From contig NC_087070.1 in assembly GCF_963678635.1 (NCBI RefSeq), positions 19,005,318-19,069,317 of the forward strand: 64,000 nt of DNA. The letters run 5' to 3'. Under the pieces are notes generated by a model that made no database searches, had not been told where the DNA came from, and was given only the letters and a program-made list of their open reading frames with translations. Source of the DNA: Symsagittifera roscoffensis (Eukaryota; Xenacoelomorpha; Acoela; Convolutidae). Numbering within the stretch: the stretch's first letter is position 1; each line of letters starts with the position of its first letter. Below are positions 29,242-40,350 of the stretch, piece by piece. The translations under genes and the position numbers were made by a program.

Positions 29242-30238
29242 CTACAACAGCCCTGATTTAATTGTCTTGAATTGCGTCTTACGCAGTGATCTACAAACCC
29301 GTATACAAAGGCTAGCGTTCCTGAGCAGCGCGAAGCTTATCTTAGTTCTTACAAAGTTTATTGTTTCTGCATAGCTTTCATGCCTTTTTTCACAAAGTTT
29401 TACAGCTATGCGCTGCAATATATCAGTAGCTGCTGGTGCGGCACCACAAGTGCAGCCAAAAATGAGCGGGCAGAAGCTGCTCTGTTCAACTTGTAGAACT
29501 CTCTCTTGGTATTTTGAGTTTTTTAGTGATTCGTGGTACTTATAGGCGTCTTTCAGTAGTCTTCGTGAAAATATGACAGTTGAAGACTTTGAAATCAAAG
29601 AAGGTTCGGCTAAACCTTGAGCCCCATAATCCGTTTGCATTAACATCTAGTTGAGCGTCTTCGTCAGTTGTGGTTGAATTGTTCACAAAGCTCTCGTCTT
29701 CCAACGACCGAAGTTTCGGCTCGATTTCAACATGAAAGCAAACCTCGCTCATGAGGGTGGCAAAGGTATCTCTGATTTCGGTATGCCTCATGTGGGTGTG
29801 TCCACCCTTTGCACAGTGAAAAGCGTGGGTAAGGTCAAAAGGTTGATCACATGCACATGTGAGTGGAATGTTGGTTGGTTACCATCCATATCTGAGATAA
29901 ATTCCATCCCGGAATTCGGATTTATTCAGTTCATTTATAAATCCATCCCGGAATTCGGATTTATTCAGTGCATTTAACCAGTTTGAGGCTCGTTTTTCGG
30001 AGGCCAGCTCAAGTGCGTAAATTTCTTTGTCACTCAAGTTGTTCAAAATGTTACTTCTCTTTCGGTTTGTTCTTTCAGTTTTAAGTGTTTTAGTTTTTGT
30101 ATAGATTTTTTCTTGCTCAGATATAGCTGTTAATGGGTCGTATCTGTCTAGGATTGATGATGTTTTAATTGACCATTCTGAAGAATTCTCATAGTCAGAA
30201 GGATGATTGACAGTTGGACCACCCATTTTCAGTGGCAA
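29242..30238 (-). pseudogene. C-terminal region of RT relic: Cys/His finger and restriction-like nuclease region
   Basis: Reads (minus strand) NILNNLSDKEIYALELASEKRAS, LRYGW, then a Cys/His cluster CACDQPFDLTHAFHC followed by MRHTEIRDTFATLMSEVC, then LDVNANGLWGSRFSRTFFDF, and finally RTKISFALLRNASLCIRVCRS. The D-x(n)-D-F-K pattern (LDVNANG ... FFDFKVFN) looks like a PD-(D/E)xK nuclease core of the kind used by RLE-type non-LTR elements; that function is inference. Stops and frameshifts break it into at least three frames. Confidence 0.65.
29904..29981. repeat. In-frame 39-base tandem duplication
   Basis: CCATCCCGGAATTCGGATTT occurs at 29904 and 29943. On the minus strand it duplicates 13 residues (NKSEFRDG twice), within the C-terminal region of the RT relic just before its Cys/His finger. 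Confidence 0.8.
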
Positions 30239-30509
30239 AGAACGATGTTTCTAAATTGATGACTGCTGTTATCTTTACCAATTAAACTTGGAATGAGATT
30301 TTCCTGCAATATCTTATAGCAGGCCTGCATGTTTTCTGTGGTATTGGGGGTAGTTCTAGCTAAAATCGACAATTTTTCTTGTACCCCTATGGTGTAATAG
30401 GAGTACAAGTTTTGTGGTGATGTTTTCGCGATCTTGCCAATATTTTTCAGATTTTTATGATATTCTTCTGACTGATTTTCTAAGAAAAATTAACATTCAG
30501 TCTCGGATT

Positions 30510-31260
30510 CTATGACAAAACCAAGTACTCTGGTCCCTTTTTTGATTTCATTTTCGTTTTTTTGAATACTTTTGTCGCCTCATTGTATTTTTCATTTCTT
30601 ACAATGAGCTGGCATTTTGATGCCTTCACATGATATCCAAATTGTTTTCCGTTTTTGTTAATGTTGTCAAGAACTCTTGGCAGGCTTTTCAAATTACCGA
30701 CTGCGTTCCCATCGTCTGCATATCACTTCTGTGTTAGGTTGTTATCGTTGACTATTTTTGTTAAAGGTAAAGTGGCCAGCCCGTACATTGCCATTGCTAT
30801 TGGGTCTCCTTGTGTGGTTCTTCTCTAGATAGGACTAATTTTTAATTTATGAATGGAGTTTGGATGGACTAGAGTATGAGTTTTGTAATGCGGGTAGTAT
30901 AGATGAGCATATAATTGCAATGTTTTTTAAAGCCAGGTTCCGGTTTAGGGAGTTAAACGCATAAACCACGTCTATCAGTAATATTGCATCGGAAAATGGT
31001 TTCTCGTATTGCTTCCTAAGAGTATGAATTACATATTCGATGCCACATTTTTGCCAAGGCATAGTTGAATAGTCGATCCGAGTACCATAAGTTGGCTTTT
31101 TAAGCAGTTTGTGATCGTTCTAGTTAATATTCTTCGGATGACTTCGCCTTTGCCAATTGGCCTAACTCCTGGGTTTTTATAAATTGGAATTAGTTGACAG
31201 GCATTATTTGGTTCAAAAAGCTCATGACTTAGTTTTTCTGTCAATTTTTTCTGTGAAATT
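30510..31260 (-). pseudogene. Reverse transcriptase palm of non-LTR-type relic
   Basis: Motif A (LLIDVVYAFNSLNR, Asp kept), motif B (TTQGDPIAM) and motif C (YADDG) can be read in three different frames across about 600 bases. The segment IGKGEVIRRILTRTI is upstream. The catalytic Asp residues survive but the frame does not. Confidence 0.78.
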
Positions 31261-31329
31261 TGGTTAGTGTTTTTGATATATCAACTGACTGTTGACCAAA
31301 GTGCGTTAGTATGCGTCTCCACTATGCGT

Positions 31330-32590
31330 CTTAAAGAAAAATAGGCCCTATAACCATTGGCTCAAGAGTCAGGGACACTATCTCTTGTGTTTTTCTACCT
31401 CAAACGGTCGTAGCCAATTCGGTTCACTTGCGACATGACACTACAAACCGCGTTACGGCTTAAAGGCTACTACAAAAATAACCCCACTCTAGAAATAAGA
31501 ACGTCCCGATATTTAGGTCTCAAAATACCCAAAATAAACGAACGCCGTTAAAAACAGGTCGGAACTTTACGTTTACAATTACTTTTTTTAGACAATGGAC
31601 CTTTGATACATTTCAAATGGATCAACCTAAAACTCTCCCTAAATATACATAATATTGTAAAACACACTCAAGAAATTCAAATTGGGTACTTACATACCGA
31701 CACGACTTCTAGAATTGAGTAACTAAATTAATAAGCAACTCTAGAAATAATCCAGTAATCAAGATCAATTCAAGAAGTTTGAAGTGAATAGGTTTTAAAT
31801 CAAGACACAAGTTTTCTGTTTGGACCATTGCAGAGCTTCAGCTGTCCACCTTTCCAACGAAGGTTCACTCAATCTTTTTTGCTTCTTCGGTTACGACTTG
31901 TTCCTTCTCTAAGAATGAGACAGCTCTACTCTCGTTCGAACTATACGGCGAAAATGCAAATAGCAATTTCACGCTCCTATATTATGGACTACCTTCTTGC
32001 AATTGTAGTTCGATTCTTCTGATCTTATTTTCTTGCATTTTTAGTTGTCGCGAGAAACTTGAACATGATATGATCATTTCGACTTTTTGAAAAATTAAAT
32101 TTCAACGCAAGATCAAGTCTAAGCATTGCTCAAGGTCAAACTTCCAAATATGACCGACTGGCACATTTTCCCCGGACTCAAGATCGATTGCATCATCGCT
32201 TGTCGTCGTCTGTTTTTGAGTCCTCAGAAAGTTGAGTGCGTCTCAAGATACAGTGCCAGTGATCATTTACAGATTTTTGCAGCAGATTTAACTTTATCCA
32301 CACCCCAAAATTCACAGCCATGCAAAATTTTGACATTACCGCTAAACAGCAATCAAAAGCTGCATACACCTGCAACCTGAATTTCCGCTATGTAAGCTAT
32401 CATTAAACTTTCTTTTGTTTTGACCATTCAGAAAATTGTCGTGCAGCATTTTGATTAAATAGTAGAAATAGTATACTAATAGCAATGATTTTTTATCACG
32501 ATTTCTCTTCCGTGCCCTCAGATTTCATCTGAGTTCACCTCAAGTCCCTTTTTCTTTCCCCCGCTCACGACTCAGGAACCAATCCCTGAG
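31330..32590 (-). repeat. Terminal region downstream of module block D
   Basis: On the minus strand this noncoding stretch aligns in order with 58850-59947 on the plus strand: a GTGAATTTTGGGG...CTGCTGCAAA...TGTATCTTGA block, a GATCTTGAGTCCGGGG block, and at the far end TGAGGTA.AAAA.CACAAGAGA and GAGCCA.TGGTTA.AGGGC.TATTTTTC. Both lie directly after M11. It is probably the 3' terminal region or LTR of the giant element. Confidence 0.65.
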
Positions 32591-32598
32591 CACTCTCT

Positions 32599-32875
32599 TC
32601 AGTTCGTGCCCCTTGTCTTTGAGGTACTGGGACCTGACACACTCGACGTCGTAATTTGCTTTGCCAGTTCTTCTTCATCATCGGAACTGATTACGACCTC
32701 TTGCCATGCCTTCAGCTGTTCGTAGGCTCGCATCCATTCCTTTTGCTCTTGTAGTCTTTTTGCCTGACTCAGCAGACCCTTCACTTTAGATTCCCTATTC
32801 AAGCAAAAGGAGTTTTGCAAGCTCAAGCTCAGTTCTTCGCCAAGTCTTCCTCCAATATCGATTCCCTCGCCTTGG
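32599..32875 (-). pseudogene. Module M11 C-terminus, copy D
   Basis: Begins SLQNSFCLNRESKV, matching SLHHSFCLNREPKV in copy C and CLHNSFCRNRET in copy B. Then a charged coiled coil (LQEQKEWMRAYEQLKAW) and acidic SSDDEEELAKQITT, which copy C retains in another frame near 58580-58680. It ends the module block; the terminal region follows at once. Unknown function. Confidence 0.6.
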
Positions 32876-33083
32876 TGTTATCTTGAGACACTCTACCAAC
32901 CCTTTTCCGACCCGTGGTTATCGCATTACGATGAGTTAGCAAGGGTCTCTTGAAGGCTTCGGGCCCGATCTCGACCAGGAACTGTCGATATTATTTCTGA
33001 TGCTTCTTCATGTGATTCTTCGTCAACGTATACAACCAAGACGTCAGCGTCGCTCGAAACCATCAAAACAATCTCATGCAATT
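32876..33083 (-). pseudogene. Module M11 N-part, copy D (frames broken)
   Basis: Short frames in this interval correspond to the LTHRNA.TT.RKR and the charged segment seen in copies B and C. No single frame is open; a decayed middle of M11. Confidence 0.4.
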
Positions 33084-33447
33084 TCACACGTGCCTCACCT
33101 CTTTGGGCACAGCGAATACTTTACACGCAGTCTCGAACAACTCAAGTCTTTGGCTGTAGTCAATAGCATGTATTGACTCCACTGTTGGTGCTCTCGGCTC
33201 TCGATTTTTCGTCTCGTTCTCCTCGATCCATCGCAACGCCAGCATTGAGCTTAACATAAAAAGAGTGACCTTCTGCTGGTGACTGAGTAGCCCTATTGAC
33301 CGAATTTCTTCCACGTCCCATATCAAACAGAGGTTCAAGTGCTCCGGATACCAAACTTTCTGTGCCAGACAACGGGATGGGCCTTCCCCGTGTGTCAGCT
33401 TGATGCTCCGGAGGTTGCGTTCTACCAAAGCTTCCAACACAGATCAA
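33084..33447 (-). pseudogene. Module M10, copy D
   Basis: 118 codons: LEALVERNLRSIKLTH, WDVEEIRSIGLLSHQQKV, SSMLALRWIEENETKNREP, APTVESIHAIDYSQRLELFETACKVFAVP. Copy C has the same blocks at 57560-57805 (PALRWIEDNVTKYREAE, HAIDYSRRLELFETAC), with identity well over half, making M10 one of the best conserved modules. No catalytic motif or family is recognised. Confidence 0.62.
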
Positions 33448-33555
33448 ACTCCGTCATTTTCTCATGCGTCACATCGTTTTCTTCAATGGCTGGGGCACTA
33501 TTCGTCGCTTTTCCTATCGTTTTCTGTCTTTCAAAGTCACTCGTGTTCTCTTTTT

Positions 33556-34633
33556 CTAGACTCCAGAGCTCTTCCCCCAAATCTCACTTAAGTCCTCTCT
33601 TTGATTTCCAGGCACCGCTCCTAGAATCTTCCGTAACAACTTGTGAGATTGATGCGACATTTGTGCCAACCGTACACACTTGGGCGCCGAAAAAACCTTG
33701 TCGATTAACACCCTCTGACTCGATGCTTCCACCATAGCAATGTGTAATGGATAATGGCTTCCGGACCGGTTGGCCATGACTGATCCCACCAGAGACTTCG
33801 CATTCGTTGGTAAACTGTAGGCCTCACTCACATGAAACCCCATCTCCGCCTCAAGACCAACCTTCCATCCACTGATATGCTTCTGGATCATTTGCAACAC
33901 TCCTGGCCAAGACTCCACGCTTAACGCTGTCACCAAACGGTGGTCGGACTCCAGCATCTCTAGAGATTGTAAACTGCACATCCTCGAAAAGAATCTTAAT
34001 GCCGTCGCTAAATTTACAGTTGTGTAAACAAAGGTTGCTTCTGTCACAACATTCAGCCACTATCTGCACCTCGCTTTTCTCCTTCTCCGTGATGTCACCG
34101 AACCAAGTGGCTAAATCCTCCCTATGGAAGGATTGTGTTCTGACACAGAATCGCCCATCACAAGAATGCTCTCCTACTCCACATGCCAGGTCCAGACAGC
34201 TTCCCGGCTCCATCTTCTTTACTAGCTTGTCCAGCTTGCTCATTGCTCCCTCCGATTCCCCTTGATGACGTAGGATCAATTTGTGCACTATATTCCAATT
34301 CCCCAGTTCTTCATCTTTTGCTGGCGACAATCTCACCCGCTCCGTTACTCCTTCGATCAGGCTCGCGTGGGGAGGTTGGCACCAAGATGGTCTCAATAAG
34401 TTCCAAATGGTCCCCAATTTTGTAGACAACACGTCGTCTCCGCTTCCCAGTCTTAGCTCGACCTTTATGTCCGAAAGCGGCACATTGATAACTTCCGGCA
34501 TCTTCTCAAGCAGCAGACCTAGGCTCAGTCTTTCACTTTCCGTTCGGTCAAACTCAACCATTTTCTCCGTCCAGATTTTTAACAACTCCTCCACTTCGAA
34601 ATTCATGCAAGCGTTTCCAGCTTCTGAGTCCAA
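33556..34633 (-). pseudogene. Module M9, copy D: Cys-rich protein of unknown family
   Basis: Two frames, 33851-34633 then 33556-34047. N-part: FEVEELLKIWTEKMVEFD, then RLSPAKDEELGNWNIVHKLIL as in copy C. Middle: a Cys-rich segment (CLDLACGVGEHSCDGRFC ... CCDRSNLCLHNC) with at least nine Cys in about 65 residues, suggesting disulfides or zinc sites. C-part: VSEAYSLPTNAKSLVGSVMA ... RVLIDKVFSAPKCVRLAQM, also in copy C (57130-57300). A Cys-rich extracellular or envelope-type protein is possible, but no signal peptide or fusion motif is visible. Confidence 0.6.
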
Positions 34634-35200
34634 GAAAGGGTTGTATGCTATCCCATCACTCCAGATTCAGACACATCTTGATATTCTCTCCGTTTCGTGG
34701 GCCTTGAGTAATCTTCTGCCAGAGCCAGGTTGCGATGCACATCGTGATCCTCGCCGAAGTTCTTGTTGGTGATTCTCCGCATTTCATCAAACTTTCCGTG
34801 GTTCTCTAGTAGCAGACCTAGTCACAGCACCATTCCCATGTTGGATGGTTCACTCGCTAGCGGCAGCTCAAGATTCTTTCGGGGAGACCCCAAAGCTGGG
34901 GTGACCGTGTTTGTCCAGTCATCCCCACTCAAATCTTGCAGTGCTCACGTGAAGTGCCGGGACTGAAATCCCTGTTCGTTGACCCCTTCGTCGGGTGTAT
35001 TCCCCACTTCCATTTCTTCTCCAGCCTCGCTGAGGGTTTAGTCCATGCTTTCTTCCAGTTTCGCAGCTCCCCAGAAAAAGCCACTTAACAGAACTGTCTA
35101 TAAAATCCCTCAGAGGCGCTCCACAAACAGGCACAAACATCAAACATAACAAATCTACAAAGTTTATCACAACAATTAGGCTTAACCTAGAGCAGTGTGC
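34634..35200 (-). pseudogene. Module M6-to-M9 deletion junction, copy D
   Basis: Minus strand 34873-35090 aligns with copy C 54890-55085 (acidic M5/M6 linker; DLSGDDW against ELSGEEW). Then, within a few bases, 34650-34860 aligns with copy C 56490-56650 (LLLENHGKFDEMRRI, EDYSRPTKRREYQ against FLENHAKIDEIRRI, EEYSKPTKRGGYQ). About 1.4 kb (M6 end, M7, M8) is deleted here. Confidence 0.65.
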
Positions 35201-36992
35201 CATTCGACCAGATTGCCGCCAAAAAATGGTTAGTCTAAATGAATGTTATTGAAAGTAGTACAACTGTACGAAATAGCAGTTTCGATGATTAACTTTCGGT
35301 TTTATTTGACGAAATGAACGCATTGGGAAGGGTCACTTTGAGTTGACATGCTTATTTTTAAAAAAATCTTTCAAAAACAAAAACACGTAACCTTTTTGTT
35401 AACTGAACATATTAATTCGGATATTGAATGAAACCAGAGGGGTATAATATTATTAGTACCTTTGTTTACACTACTGATAAGGCACTGCTATTAGCCAAAT
35501 TGTCGTCACAAACTTATTAAGTAGCTTGTGTGTTTCCATATGATATGCGCGCTGAGCTTTCCACTTATTATCTTACCAAATCTCGCTTAGTTTTTTTAGA
35601 TTAAACTCTTTGATTCATTGCCCGATTACCCCCAATCTTTCTAAATAACAGCTTCTCCATTGCCTTTGCTGTCTTCTTTTTCAGGTGGATGCCCCAATTC
35701 CAGGCAAGGCGCATCCCTGACTTTTAACAGAAGTTTGTAATTGGCACATCAAGGATAAAATATACAAAACCAGCTCTCGTAAAATCCACAATTCACGCTT
35801 ACCGCGGCGCCACACTTCAAGATTTTTATCAAACAGTTATTCAATACAGACCAAAGCGCCTTATTACAGTTACCATTATCGCTGGGCAGTTTCCTGGTTT
35901 TGAGATTGGTATTGATCAATACCAGTTCCATGTTATTGGTATTGATCAAAGCCAGGTTCTCGGTGTTCTGAATTGTCTCAGATCACTCTAAAATTACAAA
36001 AATCATTGTAAGATTTATTTTTCAATGGGATTCGACAGAGATATATAAAAGATAAATAACGAAATTTTTCTTATTTTTTCACAAGTTTCCAAAGTTTTTG
36101 CAAAAGTTTTAAGGTATTGTGACAAAGATTGAGATATTGAGTGGGTTTTGTTTTTGTTATTGGTAATGATTTAATGTCGGTATTGGCATTGGCATTGAGG
36201 CCTTGGTATTGGTATTGTGGTATTGGTATTCGTATTGGTATTGAATTCTCTGTCGCCGGGCTTGATGATAATAGGCTGCAACCACAAGAAATTGAGCTAA
36301 AGTGGGAAAATTTAATCAATCTGAGTACAAAACAAGTTCCAGCCCAAAACCCTATTGATATCAAAAACAATCCAAAACTCCAATAACATTGACGTTAATC
36401 GCAAACTCTATACTCAGAACCATGCGCTGTTTAAACTAATTAATAAATATGCTCATTCCACACAAATTCCTTGTTTCGCCCAACCTTAACTTAACTCTAA
36501 GCCTTCAAATGTTCTGCCGAGACGGCATCCACTTCTAGTTCTTTGTTAATACAATCGTAACAAACTTTGTTGCTGATTTTCTTTCTAAATTCTCGTGATA
36601 ATTTGACGATACTGTTCCTCCTCATATAATCTCCGATCAAATACATTGATTGTATCATGTGTAACAACCACCTACTCGGCCGTGTCACTTGGTGCACAAC
36701 TTGCGCAGCCTATGTAAAAAGCAGCGGTCCTATCCGAGGCAGCAACCAAGACGCCAATTTCAGCTACAGTCGCTGAACCTCTCTGGTTACAGACAACACT
36801 ACAACTGACATTCAAGTCCCTCCACCTCAACCCTAACAAGCTCCTTTGACCAACGATCAAAATCTTGCAATTGCAAACAGCAATGAAACTGTAGCAGCCA
36901 CACCCGGCCCCTGGTCAAGTCCCAAACCTGAATTAAACGATAAAATAAGAACAACCTTGTAATATTCGCCCGGAAAAACGTCTCGACTGAAA
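35201..36992. other. Stretch without a recognisable gene
   Basis: No supported coding region. It holds a perfect 18-base palindrome TGGTATTGATCAATACCA at 35907-35924, a second partial copy of that sequence near 35936, and an imperfect (TTGGTA)n tract at about 36175-36245. Short minus-strand frames at 36497-37035 have ordinary composition but resemble nothing I know. Confidence 0.6.
36175..36245. repeat. (TTGGTA)n microsatellite
   Basis: Irregular runs of GGTATTGGTATT-type hexamers over about 70 bases. Confidence 0.8.
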
Positions 36993-37885
36993 ATAAGGCT
37001 AGTTTATAAAATGACTGGCTACCGTCAAAACTCAACTCTACATGCTTTTAACCGCCTCTGCCAAAACCAGTTCTATATGTGATCCTTTAACATCGGGTCG
37101 ACAAAATTCAATTCAGGGCATGTCCGGAAGCTAAAAATTGATAGAAACATAGTTTCAGTTTCTTCCCGAGACCATTCCGGATTCTGGAAACCGGACGAAG
37201 AGCGGTTTTATAGTCCTCTTGGAAGGGTAGTAGTATCCTCCCGATACCCCTTCGACTTCTCGGGAATTTTTCGGTAACGATTGTGCAGTTATATTTGGAA
37301 TGGTCTTCTGTTAACATCGCCAACTACAATTCTGTCGTGGGCTTAAATTTCTCGTGCGTCTTTTCTGTGTCAGCAAAAATCGTTATTCTGTTAATTTTTC
37401 CGCCTTTTCAGTATTCGCGATAAATCAAAATGATCACATCGAATTTTTGAAATTTAACATGTCAGCTGAAACCGATCTTTCCCAATTCGATTAGCTTATC
37501 CAATATGACCGTTAATCTTCGGAAACAGCCAACCCTTTCAGTGAACTCTTCCAATAAAAATTCGATTTTGCCATGCATTTTGGCGCCATTCTGGTCGAAC
37601 GTCACATATTCTCCGGAAAGCCGGTCAATGACCTCATTGAGTTTCAGAGTATTCAATAAAATTGTACAAGGCCATCATACAGAATTTAAAGAATGCATGA
37701 ATTCATTTTCATCTACATCACATCGACTCACTGTAGAATACAAATGGCATCATACTACACTGTTATAGCCTTCTAACTTTTTTCATCAATATGCACTTTT
37801 GAGGATACGATTCCAGATAAAACATCCTTTCCGAATTTTACTGCCATTATCTCAATTTAGATTTTCTTCTCTTTGTTCTCCAAAC
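36993..37885. repeat. Direct repeat R1 flanking an RT relic
   Basis: About 890 bases repeated at 39181-40350, roughly 90 percent identical by eye, from ATAAGGCTAGTTTATAAAATGACTGGCT to GATTTTCTTCTCTTTGTT. The second unit has a 250-base insertion at 39297-39545. The pair brackets the RT relic at 37917-39118, as LTRs or other terminal repeats would, though no TG...CA ends are evident. Confidence 0.75.
37462..37656 (-). CDS. Small conserved ORF in repeat R1 (hypothetical)
   Basis: 64 codons: NTLKLNEVIDRLSGEYVTFD ... CFRRLTVILDKLIELGKIGFS. The second repeat has the same ORF at 39923-40117 with about 11 amino-acid changes and no stop or frameshift. Possibly an exon or a repeat-borne peptide; no family recognised. 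The size is small enough that conservation may simply reflect a young duplication. Confidence 0.3.
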   Translation of the reverse strand: MNTLKLNEVIDRLSGEYVTFDQNGAKMHGKIEFLLEEFTERVGCFRRLTVILDKLIELGKIGFS

Positions 37886-37916
37886 CAAAGATTTTGCTGA
37901 AAGGCATTTTTGGCTC

Positions 37917-39118
37917 CTACTGCTGAGGCCAAGAACGCGGGTAAAGCGAGTAGACGAGCGGGAGAAACACCCAAGCCACATTGGCTGCCCGAAGTAGTGC
38001 TTGTAAAATCTGGTTATCATCTATTTTCACCTTAGTGACCTTGCATAGCGAATTGCTTAGTGATTTGTCGTAGCGTTCCAAAAAATCATTTTGCAAAAAA
38101 ACAAGGGCTTGTACGACAAAATATAGGAGTTTTGGCATGCTAAAGCAATTTTTTAGGAGGTAAAAACCATAATGGGCGTCTTGCTTGTCAATGACATCCG
38201 AGATTTTTTCAAGCTCCTTAAAATTTTCATCGAGCAATTCTTTTCGGCAAAGTTAGCCGATTGAAGATCCTAAAATGAGAATCTCATTTTTTGTTTTCAT
38301 TTTAATTTTGTGGCATATTTTCCAAAATTGTGTTAAAATTGAATTATACTGTGTACTTGTAGTCGGTCCGAAAAAACAAAGTTCGCACTTCTCAGTGTTC
38401 AAGCTCAGGCCGTAATTTGGTTCCAATTTCAGAATGTTTTCAAGGTCCAGGAGTACTACCTTATAGTCGTCGGCTAATTTTCCATCATCTAAACACCAGA
38501 TGTTAATTTTCGACTCCAACCCTTTGAATAGAGTCTGAATTTTTTTCCGCAAAAAGGGTGGGGCTTCATGATCACCTTGCTGAAATCCGTATTCTGACAT
38601 TATGACAGAGCTTCCGTAAAAAGGTAACCAGGTTTACTATACGAGCAAGGGGTGTAATAATACATTTCGGGGCAATTTGAATAAACATGCACATAACTAT
38701 ATAGAGAGTTAAAGGCATTCTTAAAGTCTAGTTTTAATAGAATAGTGCATTTCGGATTGTCGTCTCGTTCAATTAGGTTTCGAAACGAGTGTGCAGCTGT
38801 TTCTGCTCCTCGTTTGGTACCGCGTCCTACCTGTACGTTTCGGGGAAAAAATTTGTCGCTCGGAGAGGGCCTTGCTTCCAGCGCATTTAGACGTGATACG
38901 TGTCAGCGTATTGTCTATGGCAATCGGTCCCAACCCTCCGTCTATCTTTATGAGGGCGATAAGCCTTGCGCCAAAAAAAGGTCTTAGGGGTTCGAGTAGT
39001 TTGCCATCTCCAATGAGGTTTATCAGCTTAGTAAGCAATTTCAGAAAATTGAGTCCTTCACTGTCATTCGACCTACTAACAAGATCTTTAAAAATTTGAG
39101 GAATTCTTTTATCAGGAC
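37917..39118 (-). pseudogene. Reverse transcriptase relic of a non-LTR-type element
   Basis: Minus strand. 38769-39038: FFGARLIALIKIDGGLGPIA; then KLDFKNAFNS-like remnants near 38720; 38253-38600: GFQQGDHEAPPFL (motif B) and IWCLDDGKLADD (motif C), GLSLNTEKCELCFFG; 37917-38237: DAHYGFYLLKNCFSMPKLLYF. This is the GxQQGD ... WxLDDG type of RT, related to but distinct from the relic at 29230-31260. Stops and frameshifts separate the three parts. Confidence 0.75.
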
Positions 39119-39180
39119 CCGTTCGGAAAGGACATTATAGCTTTGTTTAGGTCGAAAACGGTTACGAAAAAACTATCTAA

Positions 39181-40350
39181 ATAAGGCTAGTTTATAAAAT
39201 GACTGGCTGGCGTCTAAACTCAACTCTACATGCTTTTAATCGTCTCTGCCAAAGCCAGTTCTATATGTGATCTTTTAACATCGGGTCGACAAAATCTTAA
39301 CTGTTTCAGGCTATCAGTCAGAACAGGCAGATTAACTTAATTACATGCAAATAGTGTGCTCATGGCTGGGTCTCAGTATCCCCAGACCACAAGGTCACTC
39401 CTGAAAACAGGGCTACTTCTTATTTATTATAAAACTATTTTTTTTACTCAGTAGATAAAAACTATCATATCCATCGGAGATGGATCATTCCTTTCTCTCT
39501 ACTCATAGCTCCTCATTATCTGAAAACGAATTTTGATGTTTTTTAATTCAATTCAAGGCCTGTCCGGAAGCTAAAAATTGTTAGAAACATAGTTTCAGTT
39601 TCTTCCCGAGACCATTCCGGATTCTGGAAACCGGACGAAGAGCGGTTTTATAGTCCTTCTGGATGCGTAGTAGTATCCTCCCGATACCCCTTCGACTTCT
39701 CGGGAATTGTTCGGTAACGATTGTGCAGTTACATTTGTCACAATTTGGAATGGTCTTCTGTTAACATCGCCAACTACAATTCTGTCGTGGGCTTAAATTT
39801 CTCGTGCGTCTTTTCTGTGTCAGCAAAAATTGTTCTTCTGTTAATTTTTCCGCTTTTTCAGTGTTCGCGAAAAATAAAAATGTTCACATGACTTTACAAT
39901 CGAATTTTTGAAATTTAACATGTCAGCTGAAACCGATCTTTCCCAATTCGATTAGCTTATCCAATATGACCGTTAATCTTCTAAAACAGACAACGCTGCA
40001 ACTGAACTGTTCCAACAAAAATTCGATTTTGTCATGCAATTTGGCTCCATTCTGGTCGAACGTCACATATTCTCCGGAAAGTCGGTCAATGTTCTCATTG
40101 AGTTTCAGGGTATTCAATAATATGGTACAGTGCCATCAAACAGAGAGTTTAGAGAATGCAAGAAATCATTTTCATCTACACCACATCGACTCACTGCAGA
40201 ATACAAATGGCATCATATTACACTGTTATGGCCTTCTAACTATAACTTTTCATCAATCTGCATTTTTAAGGATATGATTCCAGATAAAAACATCTTTTCT
40301 GAATTTTAGTGTCATTATCTTGATTTAGATTTTCTTCTCTTTGTTTTCCA
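39181..40350. repeat. Direct repeat R2, partner of 36993-37885
   Basis: Second copy of the repeat described at 36993, with an extra 250 bases at 39297-39545 and the small ORF at 39923-40117 (minus). Confidence 0.75.

Larger units (their letters stand above)
29230..31260 (-). mobile_element. Non-LTR-type retroelement relic (RT plus zinc/nuclease-like C-terminus)
   Basis: Minus-strand fragments in order: ACQLIPIYKNPGVRPIGKGEV, ILLIDVVYAFNSLNR (motif A), TTQGDPIAMAMYGLATLPL (motif B), YADDGNAVGNLKS (motif C, preceded by TGA where Trp is usual), FGYHVKASKCQLIV, then the C-terminal half. This RT type is common in invertebrate genomes. No poly(A) tail or target-site duplication is obvious. Confidence 0.75.

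Noticed and set aside
33339-33737. Plus-strand frames over block D
   Set aside because: Antisense of conserved modules M9-M10.
36497-37035. Host gene exons
   Set aside because: Short frames without recognisable domains or splice signals; part overlaps the repeat starting at 36993.
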